This document shows positions 33,031 to 42,404 of a stretch of 64,000 bases of DNA, in pieces (positions within the stretch are counted from its first letter, which is position 1; every line of letters starts with the position of its first letter). The position numbers were made by a program, and so were the translations under genes. This DNA comes from Pseudolysinimonas_A sp049651805 (GTDB lineage Bacteria; Actinomycetota; Actinomycetes; Actinomycetales; Microbacteriaceae), in NCBI RefSeq assembly GCF_049651805.1, contig NZ_JBASCU010000038.1:1-64000 (forward strand), read 5' to 3'. Under the pieces are notes generated by a model. It had not been told where the DNA came from. It worked only from the letters and a program-made list of their open reading frames with translations, and searched no databases.

Positions 33031-33678
33031 ATGCCGATTCCCGCGACTCCTGCGGTCGAGCGATCGTTCCTGCGCGAGACGGCCTTCGAACGGCTGCGCG
33101 ACGCGATCGTCGACGGCACGCTCGAGCCCGGCGAGCGCCTGAGGGATGCCGAACTGGAGTCGTGGCTCGGCGTCAGCCGCACCCCCATCCGCGAAGCCAT
33201 CCTGGAACTCCGCCGGAGCGGCCTCGTCATCGCGAAGGCCGGCAGCGCGACCGTCGTCGCCCCGATCGACGCGCACGCCACCCGAGACGCTCAAGCCGTG
33301 GCCGCGGCTCTGCACGCCCTCGCGGCGCAGACCGCGGTCGGTCGACTCGAGCCCGCCCACCTCGACGCACTCGACGCGGCGAACCGCCGATTCTCCGTCA
33401 CGCTCGAAGCGGCCGACGTCGACGCGGCGCTCGAGGCCGACGACGACTTCCACGGCATCCTCGTCTCCGCCGCCGGCAACGCGGTGCTCGCCGCGCACGT
33501 CGCCCAGGTGACTCCGCTGCTGCGCCGCGTCGAGCGCATCCGCTTCGCATCCCTCGCGTCGCGCGAGTCGGTCGCTCAGCACGGAGCGATCATCGACGCC
33601 TGCCGACGGGGCGACGCCGCCGAAGCGGCGCGCCTGAGCGCCGCCAACTGGCACACCCTCGACGGCCACCTCGACTGA
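33031..33678 (+). CDS. GntR-family regulator, FadR/FCD type
   Basis: 215 residues. The N-terminal winged helix is AFERLRDAIVDGTLEPGERL, DAELESWLGVSRTPIREAIL. The C-terminal FCD ligand-binding domain has the metal-binding Asp/His pattern (DDDFHGILVSAAGN and VAQHGAIIDACRRGDAAEAA). It lies 28 bp upstream of acdS in the same direction, so it is the likely local regulator of ACC deaminase. Confidence 0.92.
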   Translation: MPIPATPAVERSFLRETAFERLRDAIVDGTLEPGERLRDAELESWLGVSRTPIREAILELRRSGLVIAKAGSATVVAPIDAHATRDAQAVAAALHALAAQTAVGRLEPAHLDALDAANRRFSVTLEAADVDAALEADDDFHGILVSAAGNAVLAAHVAQVTPLLRRVERIRFASLASRESVAQHGAIIDACRRGDAAEAARLSAANWHTLDGHLD

Positions 33679-33706
33679 CCCACCCGCCTCCCACCGAACG
33701 GACGAC

Positions 33707-34717
33707 ATGCCTCTCAGCGACTTCCCGCGCTACCCGCTCACCTTCGGACCGAGCCCGATCCATCCCCTCGAGCGATTGACCGCCCACCTCGGCGGCGCGA
33801 CCATCTGGGCCAAGCGCGAAGACGTCGCGTCGGGTCTCGCCTACGGCGGCAACAAGGTGCGCAAGCTCGAGTACCTCGTGCCCGATGCGATCGCCTCCGG
33901 CGCCGACACCCTCGTCTCGATCGGCGGATACCAGTCGAACCACACCCGGCAGGTCGCCGCGGTCGCCGCGAAGATCGGCATGAAGGCCGTGCTCGTACAA
34001 GAGAAGTGGGTCGACTGGCCCGACCCGCTCAACGACCGCGTCGGCAACATCATGCTGAGCCGCATCATGGGGGCGGAGGTGCGCCTCGACCCGGCCGGCT
34101 TCGGCATCGGGTTCAAGACCTCGTGGGAGAGGGCGATCGCCGACGTCGAGGAGCGCGGCGGCATCCCCTACGCGATCCCCGCGGGGGCCTCCGACCACCG
34201 GCTGGGCGGCCTCGGCTTCGCGCACTGGGCCGAGGAGGTCGCCCAGCAGGAGGCGGAGCTCGGGATCTTCTTCGACACGATCATCGTCTGCTCGGTGACC
34301 GGCTCAACCCACGCCGGCATGATCGCCGGCTTCGCCGGACAGGACCGCCCGCGCCGGGTGATCGGCATCGATGCGAGTGCCAAGATCGATGAGACCCGCG
34401 ACCAGGTGGCGCGCATCGCCCGTCGCACGGCCGAACTCATCGGCCTCGACCGCGACCTGCGCGACGACGAGATCACCGTGCTCGAAGGGTGGGCCGGGGA
34501 TCTCTACGGCATCCCGGTCGAGTCGACCATCGAAGCCATCAAGCTCTCCGGGCGGCTCGAGGCGATGATCATCGATCCCGTGTACGAGGGCAAGTCGATG
34601 GCGGGACTCATCGACCTCGTCACGAGCGGCGACATCCCGAAGGAGTCGAACGTACTGTACGCCCACCTCGGCGGGCAGCAGGCACTCAACGCCTACAGCG
34701 CGCTGTTCACGTCGTAG
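33707..34717 (+). CDS. acdS: 1-aminocyclopropane-1-carboxylate deaminase
   Basis: A PLP enzyme opening ACC to 2-oxobutyrate and ammonia; it lowers ethylene in plant-associated bacteria. At 336 residues it has the family length. PLP Lys is K50 in AYGGNKVRKLEY, the nucleophile Ser is S77 in SIGGYQSNHTR, and Y293 and E294 are in DPVYEGKSMAG. L321 is in YAHLGGQQ. The Y/E pair favours true ACC deaminase over D-cysteine desulfhydrase. The gene overlaps the convergent BenE-type gene by 11 bp. Confidence 0.93.
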   Translation: MPLSDFPRYPLTFGPSPIHPLERLTAHLGGATIWAKREDVASGLAYGGNKVRKLEYLVPDAIASGADTLVSIGGYQSNHTRQVAAVAAKIGMKAVLVQEKWVDWPDPLNDRVGNIMLSRIMGAEVRLDPAGFGIGFKTSWERAIADVEERGGIPYAIPAGASDHRLGGLGFAHWAEEVAQQEAELGIFFDTIIVCSVTGSTHAGMIAGFAGQDRPRRVIGIDASAKIDETRDQVARIARRTAELIGLDRDLRDDEITVLEGWAGDLYGIPVESTIEAIKLSGRLEAMIIDPVYEGKSMAGLIDLVTSGDIPKESNVLYAHLGGQQALNAYSALFTS

Positions 34718-35891
34718 CCGAGGTCGATCGGCGCGGCCACGGCAGGAACCACAGCATCACGAGCCCGCCGACGAGTAGCGCCCAGAACGCCGAGCCGATG
34801 CCGGCGATCGACAAGCCGGAGACCGCGACGAGGAAGGTGACGATTGCGACAAGCCGGTGGGCGGGCTCTTCGAGCGCCGCGGTCACCGCGGCCACGAGCG
34901 CGCCGAGCAGGGCGAGCCCGGCGACCGCCGTGATGAGGATGGGCGGACTCGCCGCGACGAGCACCGTCGCGGCGCCCGACAGCAAACCGAGAACCGCGAG
35001 CGACCCACCGGCCGACACCGCCGCAACCCACCGCTTCTCGCGGTCGGGGTGAGCGTCGGGTCCGGCCGCCATCGCCGCCGTCATCGCGGCGAGGTTGAGC
35101 CCCGCCCCGCCGAACGGAGCGGCGACGAGGCCGCCGGCACCGGTCGCGACGAAGATCGCGCGGGCCGGCGGGTGCTCGAACCCGAAGGTGCGCAGCACCG
35201 CGAAGCCGGGGACGTTCTGCCCCGCCATCGTGACGAGGTAGATCGGGATGCCGAGGCCGAACACGATCGCGGGGTCCAGACCCGGCACCACGGGAGCCAA
35301 GACCGGGAAACCCCGAGCCCCCGACAGGTCGACGGCGCTGCTGGAGAGCACCACGACGATCACGGTGACGACGACCGCGGCCGGCACCGCGAACCGCGGG
35401 GCTAGTCTCACGAGCGCGAGCCAGGTGAGCACGATCGGGAGGGCGAGCAGCGGTTCCTGCACACTCGCGGTGACCGGCGCGAGACAGATGGGAAAGAGGA
35501 TGCCGGCGAGCATCGCGCTCGCGATCGGCTTCGGGATGCGGGTGACCGTGCGGGCGAGCCACGGCCACAGCCCGGTGATCACGAGCAGTACGCCGCACAG
35601 CAGGAACGCGCCGACGGCGCTGCGGAAATCGGCGCTCCCCTCCGATGCGAGCAGCAGCGCCGCGGCTGGCGTCGACCAGACGATCGAGATCGGGATGCGG
35701 TACACGGCGCTCAATACGACAGTGACGAGGCCGGGAACGACGCACAACACGAGCAGCCCCGACGCCGCCTCGTCGTCGGTCGCCCCGACATTGCGCAGGC
35801 CCGCGATGAGCAGCGCGAACGACGATGCGAACCCGGTGACCCCGGCGACGATGCCCGCGAAGATCGGTTGGGCGAGACCGGCGGGGCGCAT
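34707..35891 (-). CDS. BenE-family benzoate/H+ symporter-like transporter
   Basis: 394 residues and about 12 membrane segments. Characteristic BenE parts are FAGIVAGVTGFASSFALLIA and IPIYLVTMAGQNVPGFAVLR, followed by GGAGLNLAAMTAAMAAGPDA. BenE members carry aromatic acids or related anions. Convergence with acdS does not indicate a shared role. Confidence 0.9.
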   Translation of the reverse strand: MRPAGLAQPIFAGIVAGVTGFASSFALLIAGLRNVGATDDEAASGLLVLCVVPGLVTVVLSAVYRIPISIVWSTPAAALLLASEGSADFRSAVGAFLLCGVLLVITGLWPWLARTVTRIPKPIASAMLAGILFPICLAPVTASVQEPLLALPIVLTWLALVRLAPRFAVPAAVVVTVIVVVLSSSAVDLSGARGFPVLAPVVPGLDPAIVFGLGIPIYLVTMAGQNVPGFAVLRTFGFEHPPARAIFVATGAGGLVAAPFGGAGLNLAAMTAAMAAGPDAHPDREKRWVAAVSAGGSLAVLGLLSGAATVLVAASPPILITAVAGLALLGALVAAVTAALEEPAHRLVAIVTFLVAVSGLSIAGIGSAFWALLVGGLVMLWFLPWPRRSTSATT

Positions 35892-35915
35892 CCATTCAGC
35901 CTAGAACCGCGCCCG

Positions 35916-38120
35916 TCAGCGGCCGAAGACGCCACGCATCCGGTGCCAGTCGGCTTCGCGCACCCAGACCGGCGCCTCGTCGATCGGAGTCGCCCGCTCG
36001 ACGACCCGGCCGCCGTCGATCCGCTCACCGGTGAACGCATCGCGCCATTCCCCCGGAGGCAGGTACGCGGTCGCGGTCGACTCCCCCTCGACGGTGACCG
36101 GCGCGACGAGCAGGGCGTCGCCGAGCATCCACTGCAGCGGATGCTGCCACACCTGCGGATCGGTGGGAGCGTCGAAGAACAGCGGGCGCATGAGCGGCTC
36201 CCGGCTCGCGACCGCCCGCGCGGCCTCCTCGGCGAGGTACGGCACGAGCCGCTCGCGCAGCTCGGTGAACGCGCGGAACACCGGGATGACCCGCTCGTCA
36301 CCCGTGCGCTCGGCGATGTTCCACGGAGTGCGGTCGCGCGACGGGGTGCGGTGGTGGTTGAACTCGGAGTGGTACTGCATGATCGGCACGAACGTCGCCG
36401 CCGCCGCCGACCGGAGGTACAACTCCGGTGTCGGAACGTCGCCGCTGAATCCCGCGAGATCCCAGCCCCAATAGACGATTCCGGACGCGGCGGCGTTGAG
36501 CCCCGCGAACAGCGACCAGCGGAAGGCATCCCAGGTGGAGTTCTCGTCGCCCGCCCAGAATGCACCGTGCGCCTGGCTGCCGGTGAACCCGGCGCGGCTG
36601 AAGGTCACCGGGGCCTTGCCCGCGCGGCGCAGCAGGTCTCCGTAGGCCTTCGCGTAATGCACCGGGAAGGTGTTGTTCTTCTCGTCGCCGTGGCGCCCGT
36701 CGAGGTAGACGAGTTCGCGGCCCCAGGCGTGCTCGCCGCCGTCGGTCTTGAAGCCGTCGATGCCGATCTCGTCGACGAGGTAGCGGCGCTTCTCGGTCCA
36801 CCAGCGCGCGGCGCGTTCGTCGGTGAGGTCGGGCATGAGCCCGAGCGGGAACCACCAGCCGCGATTGCGGTACGGGCGCAACGACCCGTCGGGGGCGGGT
36901 TCGCGGATCAGCACGTCATCCCGGATGGCGGCAGCGGCATCCTCGGCCACCTGCCCCTTCGGATGCGGGCGCATCTTGATGAGCGGGATCTGCCACAAGT
37001 GCACACGGATGTCGCGGCGGTGCAGCTCGTCGGTCATCCCCTTCGGGTCGGGCCACGCGCCATCAGCGGGGAAGTCGAAGTCGGCGAGCTTCTTCGGCCG
37101 CGCCCCGTCGGCGACGGCGGACGTCGCGTCGCGCCAGGTCGTGAACGTCGACTCGTCGCTCCAGGCCTCGATGACGATCGACCCGACCGGGATGCCGTGG
37201 TCGCGGTGCGCGTCCGCCTGGCGGATGACTTCGGCTTGGGTGTTCCACTCGTTGCCGCTCGCCCACAGCCGGAACACCCAGGCCGGCAGCTCTTCGGCGG
37301 CACCGACCCGGTCGAGGAACGCGGCGAGCACTTCGCGAGGCGACCCGTCGAAGAACTCGATCTCGAGGATGCCGTCGGGTGCCGTCTCGGCTTCGACCCA
37401 GAACTGGTCGGGCGTCGAGGCGCCGACGTCGAACCAGACCCGGCGCGAGGTGCGCACGTGGAAGCCCCATCCGGAGTCGCCGACGACGTGGGCGAAGGGC
37501 ATCGGCAGGTAGGTCTTCCGCTCGGCGCCCTGGTTCTTGTACTGCTCGAAGACCATCGAGTCGAGGGTGGTGCCGCGCTGGTCGAGGCGATCGAAGCGCT
37601 CCCCGAGCCCGGCGACCCGCTCCCCCGGTGCGAGCGGGATCGCGAACCGCACCCGGCGCACCGCGACGCCGTCCTCGAGCGACGACGCCGAGCCCGGAAC
37701 GGCGCGTTCCCGACCCACTTCGCGCAGACCGGGCGCACCCTCGGTCCATCCGCTGACGGTCGCGTCGAACCAGCGGGTCTTCTCGGCGGGAGCGCTGAAG
37801 CGGTAGCGCAGTCGCTCGCCCCGTCGGAGCCCGTCGAGTTCGGTGCGCCAACCGCCCGCGGCCCGAGCGAGCCGAGCCTGCGCGGAGGCGAGATGCCCGC
37901 CGTCGACGACCTGCCCGCGCGAGGTCGTAGCGACCCGTTCGAGGTCGATCGCGGGTTGTGCGACGCCGTCGCGCTGCCACTCGAGTCTCACCGAGGTGAC
38001 GGATGCCGAGCCGCGCACTCCGAGCACGAGCGGTTCACCTGCCACGGGATCAACGGGCGACCGCTGCTCGGTGTCGACCGAGTAGGGATGTCCCGAACCG
38101 AACGGCCGGTGCCGGATCAT
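35916..38120 (-). CDS. Glycoside hydrolase family 31 alpha-glycosidase
   Basis: 734 residues. The nucleophile Asp is in GFKTDGGEHAWG near 457 and the acid/base Asp is in FWAGDENSTWDAF near 524. The N-terminal beta domain has GLGERFDRLDQRG and the (beta/alpha)8 barrel begins LWASGNEWNTQAEV. Family members hydrolyse alpha-glucosides or alpha-xylosides; the exact specificity is open. ATG 38120 overlaps the GH15 stop as ATGA. It is the last gene of the ROK-ABC-GH15-GH31 operon. Confidence 0.93.
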   Translation of the reverse strand: MIRHRPFGSGHPYSVDTEQRSPVDPVAGEPLVLGVRGSASVTSVRLEWQRDGVAQPAIDLERVATTSRGQVVDGGHLASAQARLARAAGGWRTELDGLRRGERLRYRFSAPAEKTRWFDATVSGWTEGAPGLREVGRERAVPGSASSLEDGVAVRRVRFAIPLAPGERVAGLGERFDRLDQRGTTLDSMVFEQYKNQGAERKTYLPMPFAHVVGDSGWGFHVRTSRRVWFDVGASTPDQFWVEAETAPDGILEIEFFDGSPREVLAAFLDRVGAAEELPAWVFRLWASGNEWNTQAEVIRQADAHRDHGIPVGSIVIEAWSDESTFTTWRDATSAVADGARPKKLADFDFPADGAWPDPKGMTDELHRRDIRVHLWQIPLIKMRPHPKGQVAEDAAAAIRDDVLIREPAPDGSLRPYRNRGWWFPLGLMPDLTDERAARWWTEKRRYLVDEIGIDGFKTDGGEHAWGRELVYLDGRHGDEKNNTFPVHYAKAYGDLLRRAGKAPVTFSRAGFTGSQAHGAFWAGDENSTWDAFRWSLFAGLNAAASGIVYWGWDLAGFSGDVPTPELYLRSAAAATFVPIMQYHSEFNHHRTPSRDRTPWNIAERTGDERVIPVFRAFTELRERLVPYLAEEAARAVASREPLMRPLFFDAPTDPQVWQHPLQWMLGDALLVAPVTVEGESTATAYLPPGEWRDAFTGERIDGGRVVERATPIDEAPVWVREADWHRMRGVFGR

Positions 38121-39238
38121 CGGGTCACCACGTCGAGTTCGACGGCGAGCCGCAGGAACATCGCGTGCGACCACAGCAATGGATCCGCCGACGGCCCCCA
38201 CCGCTCCACCCACTCGGCGACGAACGTTGGGTCGATCAGGTGATCGTCGACTTGCTCGGGCATCGTCCCGCTCTCCCGAACCGTGCCCGCCGACCAGGCG
38301 AGCAACTCGCGGGCCCGCGCCGGATCGCCGGCGTCGAGGTGGGCAAGCCCGATGAAGCAACTCAGGAGCGGCCACTGGCCACCGCCGTAGTAGGTGTCCG
38401 TCGTGAAGCGGTGCGCGCCCCCGTCGACGACGAGCTGGCGCTCCAGTTCGGCGAGCGTCGCGCGGCCGAGGTCGGAATCGCCCGCCACGACCCGCAGCGG
38501 CGCGATGAGCGCCGCGAGCGAGGCATCAACCGAGGTCGAGCCGATCCACTTCACCAGGTGACCATCGACCGTGCCGCGGTCGCGCACGAGACGCGCTGCG
38601 GCATCCGCGGTCTCGGCAGCCGCGCGACGACGGTCGGGGCCGACCAGCTCCGACCGGGCGGCCGCCCTCAGACCCGCCTCGATGCTGCCCAGCGTCGACA
38701 CGTGCACCTCCTCGACGTGCTCCTCCCACCAGTCGTAGCAGGGGCGGTCCCACGAGGCGATGAGGTAGTCGACGGTGAGCTCGATCGCCCGCCGCCAGGG
38801 CGTGACGTCGAGGTCGTGCCGTTCGGCGTGGGTCAGCGCGGCCCAGAGCCACAGCCCGTAGCCGTCGAGCTGGAAGTCCCACCACTCGGTGTCGCCCGCC
38901 GCGCCGTCGAGCGTGAAGCGGGTGGGCAGCATCTCGTGGTCGGCGACCGGCGTTCCGGCGTCTGCCGCGGCGACGATGCGATGGATGTCGGGAGCGCGCG
39001 CGATGAGCGTGCGGGCGCACCAGCCGAAGAAGGCCGAGGCGGATGCCGTCTCCCCTGCCGCCGACATCGCGTCGGCGATGAACGACCCGTCGCGCAGCCA
39101 GGAGTACCCGCGGTAGGCGGAGAAGTTCGGGCTCGCCGGGTAGGCGCCTCCCGGATCCTGAAGCGACAGGATGAGGGCGCGGCTCCGTTCGGCGATCTGC
39201 GCGAGATCGTCGGCGAGCATCGGGGGCTGAGGCGGCAT
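38117..39238 (-). CDS. GH15-type glucohydrolase (isomaltose glucohydrolase-like)
   Basis: 373 residues, an (alpha/alpha)6-barrel without signal peptide. It has RGYSWLRDGSFIADAMSAAG at the start and WWEEHVEEVHVSTLGSIEAG, the Glu-rich catalytic strand of GH15. The short form without a starch-binding domain resembles bacterial isomaltose glucohydrolases, which release beta-glucose from small alpha-1,6 glucosides inside the cell. A GGAG site lies 9 bases before the ATG. It lies between the binding protein and GH31. Confidence 0.8.
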   Translation of the reverse strand: MPPQPPMLADDLAQIAERSRALILSLQDPGGAYPASPNFSAYRGYSWLRDGSFIADAMSAAGETASASAFFGWCARTLIARAPDIHRIVAAADAGTPVADHEMLPTRFTLDGAAGDTEWWDFQLDGYGLWLWAALTHAERHDLDVTPWRRAIELTVDYLIASWDRPCYDWWEEHVEEVHVSTLGSIEAGLRAAARSELVGPDRRRAAAETADAAARLVRDRGTVDGHLVKWIGSTSVDASLAALIAPLRVVAGDSDLGRATLAELERQLVVDGGAHRFTTDTYYGGGQWPLLSCFIGLAHLDAGDPARARELLAWSAGTVRESGTMPEQVDDHLIDPTFVAEWVERWGPSADPLLWSHAMFLRLAVELDVVTR

Positions 39239-39327
39239 GAGGTGAAACTCCGGGGTTCGAGACGGACGAGAAGGCGGTCGGATGCCGGGGCCGGCGGGTG
39301 TTCCACCGGCCCCGGCAGGGCGGTCGG

Positions 39328-40566
39328 CTAGCCGCCGATCACCGCGTTGATGCGCTCCTCGGCGCTCGCGAGAGCCTCCTCGACGGTCTTGCGACCGGCT
39401 TGGGCTTCGATCAGCTCCTCGGTGATGATGTCCTGCATCTCGGCCTGACCCTTCGCCACGACGGGCGGCAGCGCGATCCCGTCGAGCGAGTCGAACACGG
39501 CCTGGCGGTTCGCCGGGGCGCCCTTCTCGAGGTAGGTCGCGAGTTTCGCGTCGTCCGCGATCGGCGGCAGCTCCCAGCCCGAGTCGAGGCGGATGTCGAC
39601 CATCGCGTCGGAGGACGTGAGGAACTCGGCCCACTTGGTGGCCGCTTCGACGTGCTCCGACGTCGCACTCACGCCGACCGCGTTGGAGAACACGGCGCTC
39701 GCCTGCGTGGTGTTGCCCGGCTCGACGGCGATGTCCCAGGTGAACGGCACGTCGGCGACCGAGGTGAACACCCAGATGCCGGTGTGCAGCATCGCGAGTT
39801 TGCCGTCCTTGAACAGGTTGGTGTCGAAGTCCGGAGTTCCCTGGCCCTGCTCGATCGTCGGCATCACGGTGCCGCTCTTGCCGACGAGCCACTCGGCCGC
39901 CTCGATGCCCTCGGGCGTGTTGAAGGCGACCGCGGTGCCGTCGGCGTTGAGGAACTCGCCGCCGTTCTGTGCGAGCGCCTTGTAGTACTCGTAGAAGCTC
40001 ACCGGCTGGTGGTCACCCCACACGCCGGCCGCCTGGTCGGTGAGCGCTTCGGCCGCAGCCCGCTCGTCTTCCCAGGTCCAATCGTTCGTCGGGTAGTCAA
40101 GGCCGGCCGCGTCGAACAGGTCGGCGTTGTAGTAGAGCACGACGGCCGAGAACGAACTCGGCAGGGCGTACTGCACTCCACCGGTGGCATACGCCTCGAG
40201 CAGCGAGGGCTTGTAAGCGCCCGCGTTCTCCAGCTCGATCGGCGCGAGCACCCCGTTCGCCTGGTACTGCGCGTAGTTGGCGTACTCGATGTCGAAGACG
40301 TCGCTCACCGATCCGGCCGCGAGGTCGGTCTGCACGGCGGTGCCATAGTCGCCGTAGGGAAGGGTCGTCACCTCGACGGTGATGTCGGGGTTGGCGTCCT
40401 CAAACGCGTCGATGATCGCCTGGAGGTTCTCTTCGTTGCCGTCGTTCGAGATGAAGTTGCTGTACGTGATCGTGACGGGGCCCGAATCGGCGGGCGCCGC
40501 GCAACCGCTGAGGGTCAGTGCCGCGACCCCGGTGATGCCGAGGACTGTGGGAAGCAGGTGCTTCAT
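39328..40566 (-). CDS. Sugar ABC transporter substrate-binding lipoprotein
   Basis: 412 residues. The lipobox is TLSGCAAP, giving a lipid-anchored mature protein beginning at that Cys. The family 1 solute-binding fold shows ITYSNFISNDGNEENLQAII, DFDTNLFKDGKLAMLHTGIW and FAEFLTSSDAMV-type segments. It delivers an oligosaccharide to the two permeases upstream; with GH15/GH31 behind it, an alpha-gluco-oligosaccharide is likely. Confidence 0.94.
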   Translation of the reverse strand: MKHLLPTVLGITGVAALTLSGCAAPADSGPVTITYSNFISNDGNEENLQAIIDAFEDANPDITVEVTTLPYGDYGTAVQTDLAAGSVSDVFDIEYANYAQYQANGVLAPIELENAGAYKPSLLEAYATGGVQYALPSSFSAVVLYYNADLFDAAGLDYPTNDWTWEDERAAAEALTDQAAGVWGDHQPVSFYEYYKALAQNGGEFLNADGTAVAFNTPEGIEAAEWLVGKSGTVMPTIEQGQGTPDFDTNLFKDGKLAMLHTGIWVFTSVADVPFTWDIAVEPGNTTQASAVFSNAVGVSATSEHVEAATKWAEFLTSSDAMVDIRLDSGWELPPIADDAKLATYLEKGAPANRQAVFDSLDGIALPPVVAKGQAEMQDIITEELIEAQAGRKTVEEALASAEERINAVIGG

Positions 40567-40621
40567 GATGTGCCTATCTCCTTCGATATGGATGTGATGC
40601 GGGGGGTGTGGGCGACCGGGC

Positions 40622-41461
40622 TCACTTGAGCCCGGAGCTGGCGACGCCCTGGATGACGTACTTCTGCGCGAAGACGTACAGGGCGAGCATGGGGAGGACA
40701 CTCACGACCGAGCCGGCCATGACGATGTCCCACTGGGTGACGTACTGCCCCTGGAGCGCCGCGAGCGCGACGGGCAGCGTGTGCAGCTCGGGTGAGCGCA
40801 GAACGACGAGCGGCCAGAGGAAGCTGTTCCAGCTCCCCATGAAGGCGAAGACCGTGAGCGTCGCGAGGGCGGGACGGATGTTGGGCAGGATCACCGAGAA
40901 GAAGATTCGGAAGTGCCCCGCCCCGTCGAGTGTCGCCGCCTCGTCGAGCTCGCGCGGCACCTGGTTGACCGCCTGCCGCAGCAGGAAGATGCCGAACGCG
41001 CTCGCGAACGTCGGCAGTAGGGCGCCGAGGTAGGTGTTGATGAGCCCGAAGGTGCGCAGCTCGACGAAGAGCGGCACGATGAGCACCTGCAGCGGGATCA
41101 TCATGGTCGCCAGATACACCGCGAAGACGACGCCGCGACCCTGGAACGGTAGCCGGCTGAACGCATACGCAGCGGTCGCGCTCGTGAACAGCTGCACGAG
41201 GGTCGTGACCGTGGCGATGCCGAGGCTGTTGAGCACGACCCGCGCGAACGGCCGCTCGGCGAAGAGCTGCTGATATGCCGCCAACGACGGGTCGCTCGGG
41301 ATGAGGGCAGGGGCGACCGTCAGCCCTGCACCCGGGGTGATCGACGTGATGATGGTCCACAGGAACGGGAAGAACATGATCGCGGCGCCGACGATGACGA
41401 CCACGTAGAGCACGACTCTCGTGGCCCGGTGAGGGCGAGTGGCGACGCGCGCTTCAGCCAT
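40622..41461 (-). CDS. Sugar ABC transporter permease, MalG type
   Basis: 279 residues and six membrane segments. The EAA loop EAATLDGAGHFRIFFSVILP contacts the ATPase, and the C-terminus QKYVIQGVASSGLK is typical of MalG-type permeases. ATG 41461 overlaps the MalF-type stop by 8 bp. No ATPase gene is in the operon, so a shared MsiK-type ATPase elsewhere is presumed. Confidence 0.95.
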   Translation of the reverse strand: MAEARVATRPHRATRVVLYVVVIVGAAIMFFPFLWTIITSITPGAGLTVAPALIPSDPSLAAYQQLFAERPFARVVLNSLGIATVTTLVQLFTSATAAYAFSRLPFQGRGVVFAVYLATMMIPLQVLIVPLFVELRTFGLINTYLGALLPTFASAFGIFLLRQAVNQVPRELDEAATLDGAGHFRIFFSVILPNIRPALATLTVFAFMGSWNSFLWPLVVLRSPELHTLPVALAALQGQYVTQWDIVMAGSVVSVLPMLALYVFAQKYVIQGVASSGLK

Positions 41462-42404
41462 ACGTCACCCACCGTCTCTGGCCGATGATCTGCACGACGG
41501 TGACGCCGAGAATGACGGCGAACAGCATCCAGCTCAAGGCGGATGCCTCGCCCGCGGCGCCGTAGCGGAAGGTCAGGTCATAGATCTGCTGCACGACGAC
41601 CTGCGTCGAGCCGCCCGGTCCGCCGCCCGTCATGGCGTACACCTGGTCGAAGACCTGGAAGCCGTTGATGAGCGAGATGACGATCACGAAGAAGGTGCTC
41701 GGGCTGAGCAACGGCAACACGACACTGAACAGCCGGCGCCACCAGCCGGCGCCGTCGACGCGCGCGGCATCGATCAGGTCGGGGTCGATGGCCTGCAGCC
41801 CGGCGAGCAGGATGACCATGACGAAGCCGAGGTCCTTCCACGCGCTCGCCAGGATGATCGACGGCATCGCCCACACCGGGTCGGTCCACCAGCCCGGCCC
41901 GTCGATACCGACCCAACTCAGAACCGTGTTGACGACGCCCGTCGACGGGTTGAGCAGCCAGCGCCAGACGAGGGCGACGACGATCCAGCTCGTCACGACG
42001 GGCAGGAAGTAGATGCCGCGCAGGAACGACCGCCCCTTGAGCGCCGTGTTGAGCGCGAGGGCCAGGGCGAGACCGCCGATGTAGACGATCGGCAGGTAGC
42101 CCACGATGTAGTACAGGGTGTGCAGGAAAACATCCGCCGTCTCGGGGTCGGCGAGCAGCTGCGCGTAGTTGTCGAAGCCGACGAACTGGGCCGGGGAGAG
42201 CAGGTTCCACTCGGTGAGGCTCACCCAGGCCGCGCCGATCATCGGGCCGATCACGAACAGCACGAGAGGCAGCGCACTCGGCAGCAGGAAGGCGAGGACG
42301 GTGAGCGCATAGCGGGTACGCCGTCGCCGTCCAGTCGTACGTGGGGCATCGGGCGGCGGAGCGCTGCGGTCGAGAAGACTCTTCTGCAGATTGCTCACGC
42401 TCAT
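41454..42404 (-). CDS. Sugar ABC transporter permease, MalF type
   Basis: 316 residues. A charged N-terminal tail precedes six membrane segments (TVLAFLLPSALPLVLFVIGP first). The EAA loop DAARVDGAGWWRRLFSVVLP and the following QVFDQVYAMTGGGPGGSTQV are MalF-type markers. ATG 42404 overlaps the ROK regulator stop as ATGA. Confidence 0.95.
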   Translation of the reverse strand: MSVSNLQKSLLDRSAPPPDAPRTTGRRRRTRYALTVLAFLLPSALPLVLFVIGPMIGAAWVSLTEWNLLSPAQFVGFDNYAQLLADPETADVFLHTLYYIVGYLPIVYIGGLALALALNTALKGRSFLRGIYFLPVVTSWIVVALVWRWLLNPSTGVVNTVLSWVGIDGPGWWTDPVWAMPSIILASAWKDLGFVMVILLAGLQAIDPDLIDAARVDGAGWWRRLFSVVLPLLSPSTFFVIVISLINGFQVFDQVYAMTGGGPGGSTQVVVQQIYDLTFRYGAAGEASALSWMLFAVILGVTVVQIIGQRRWVTYG

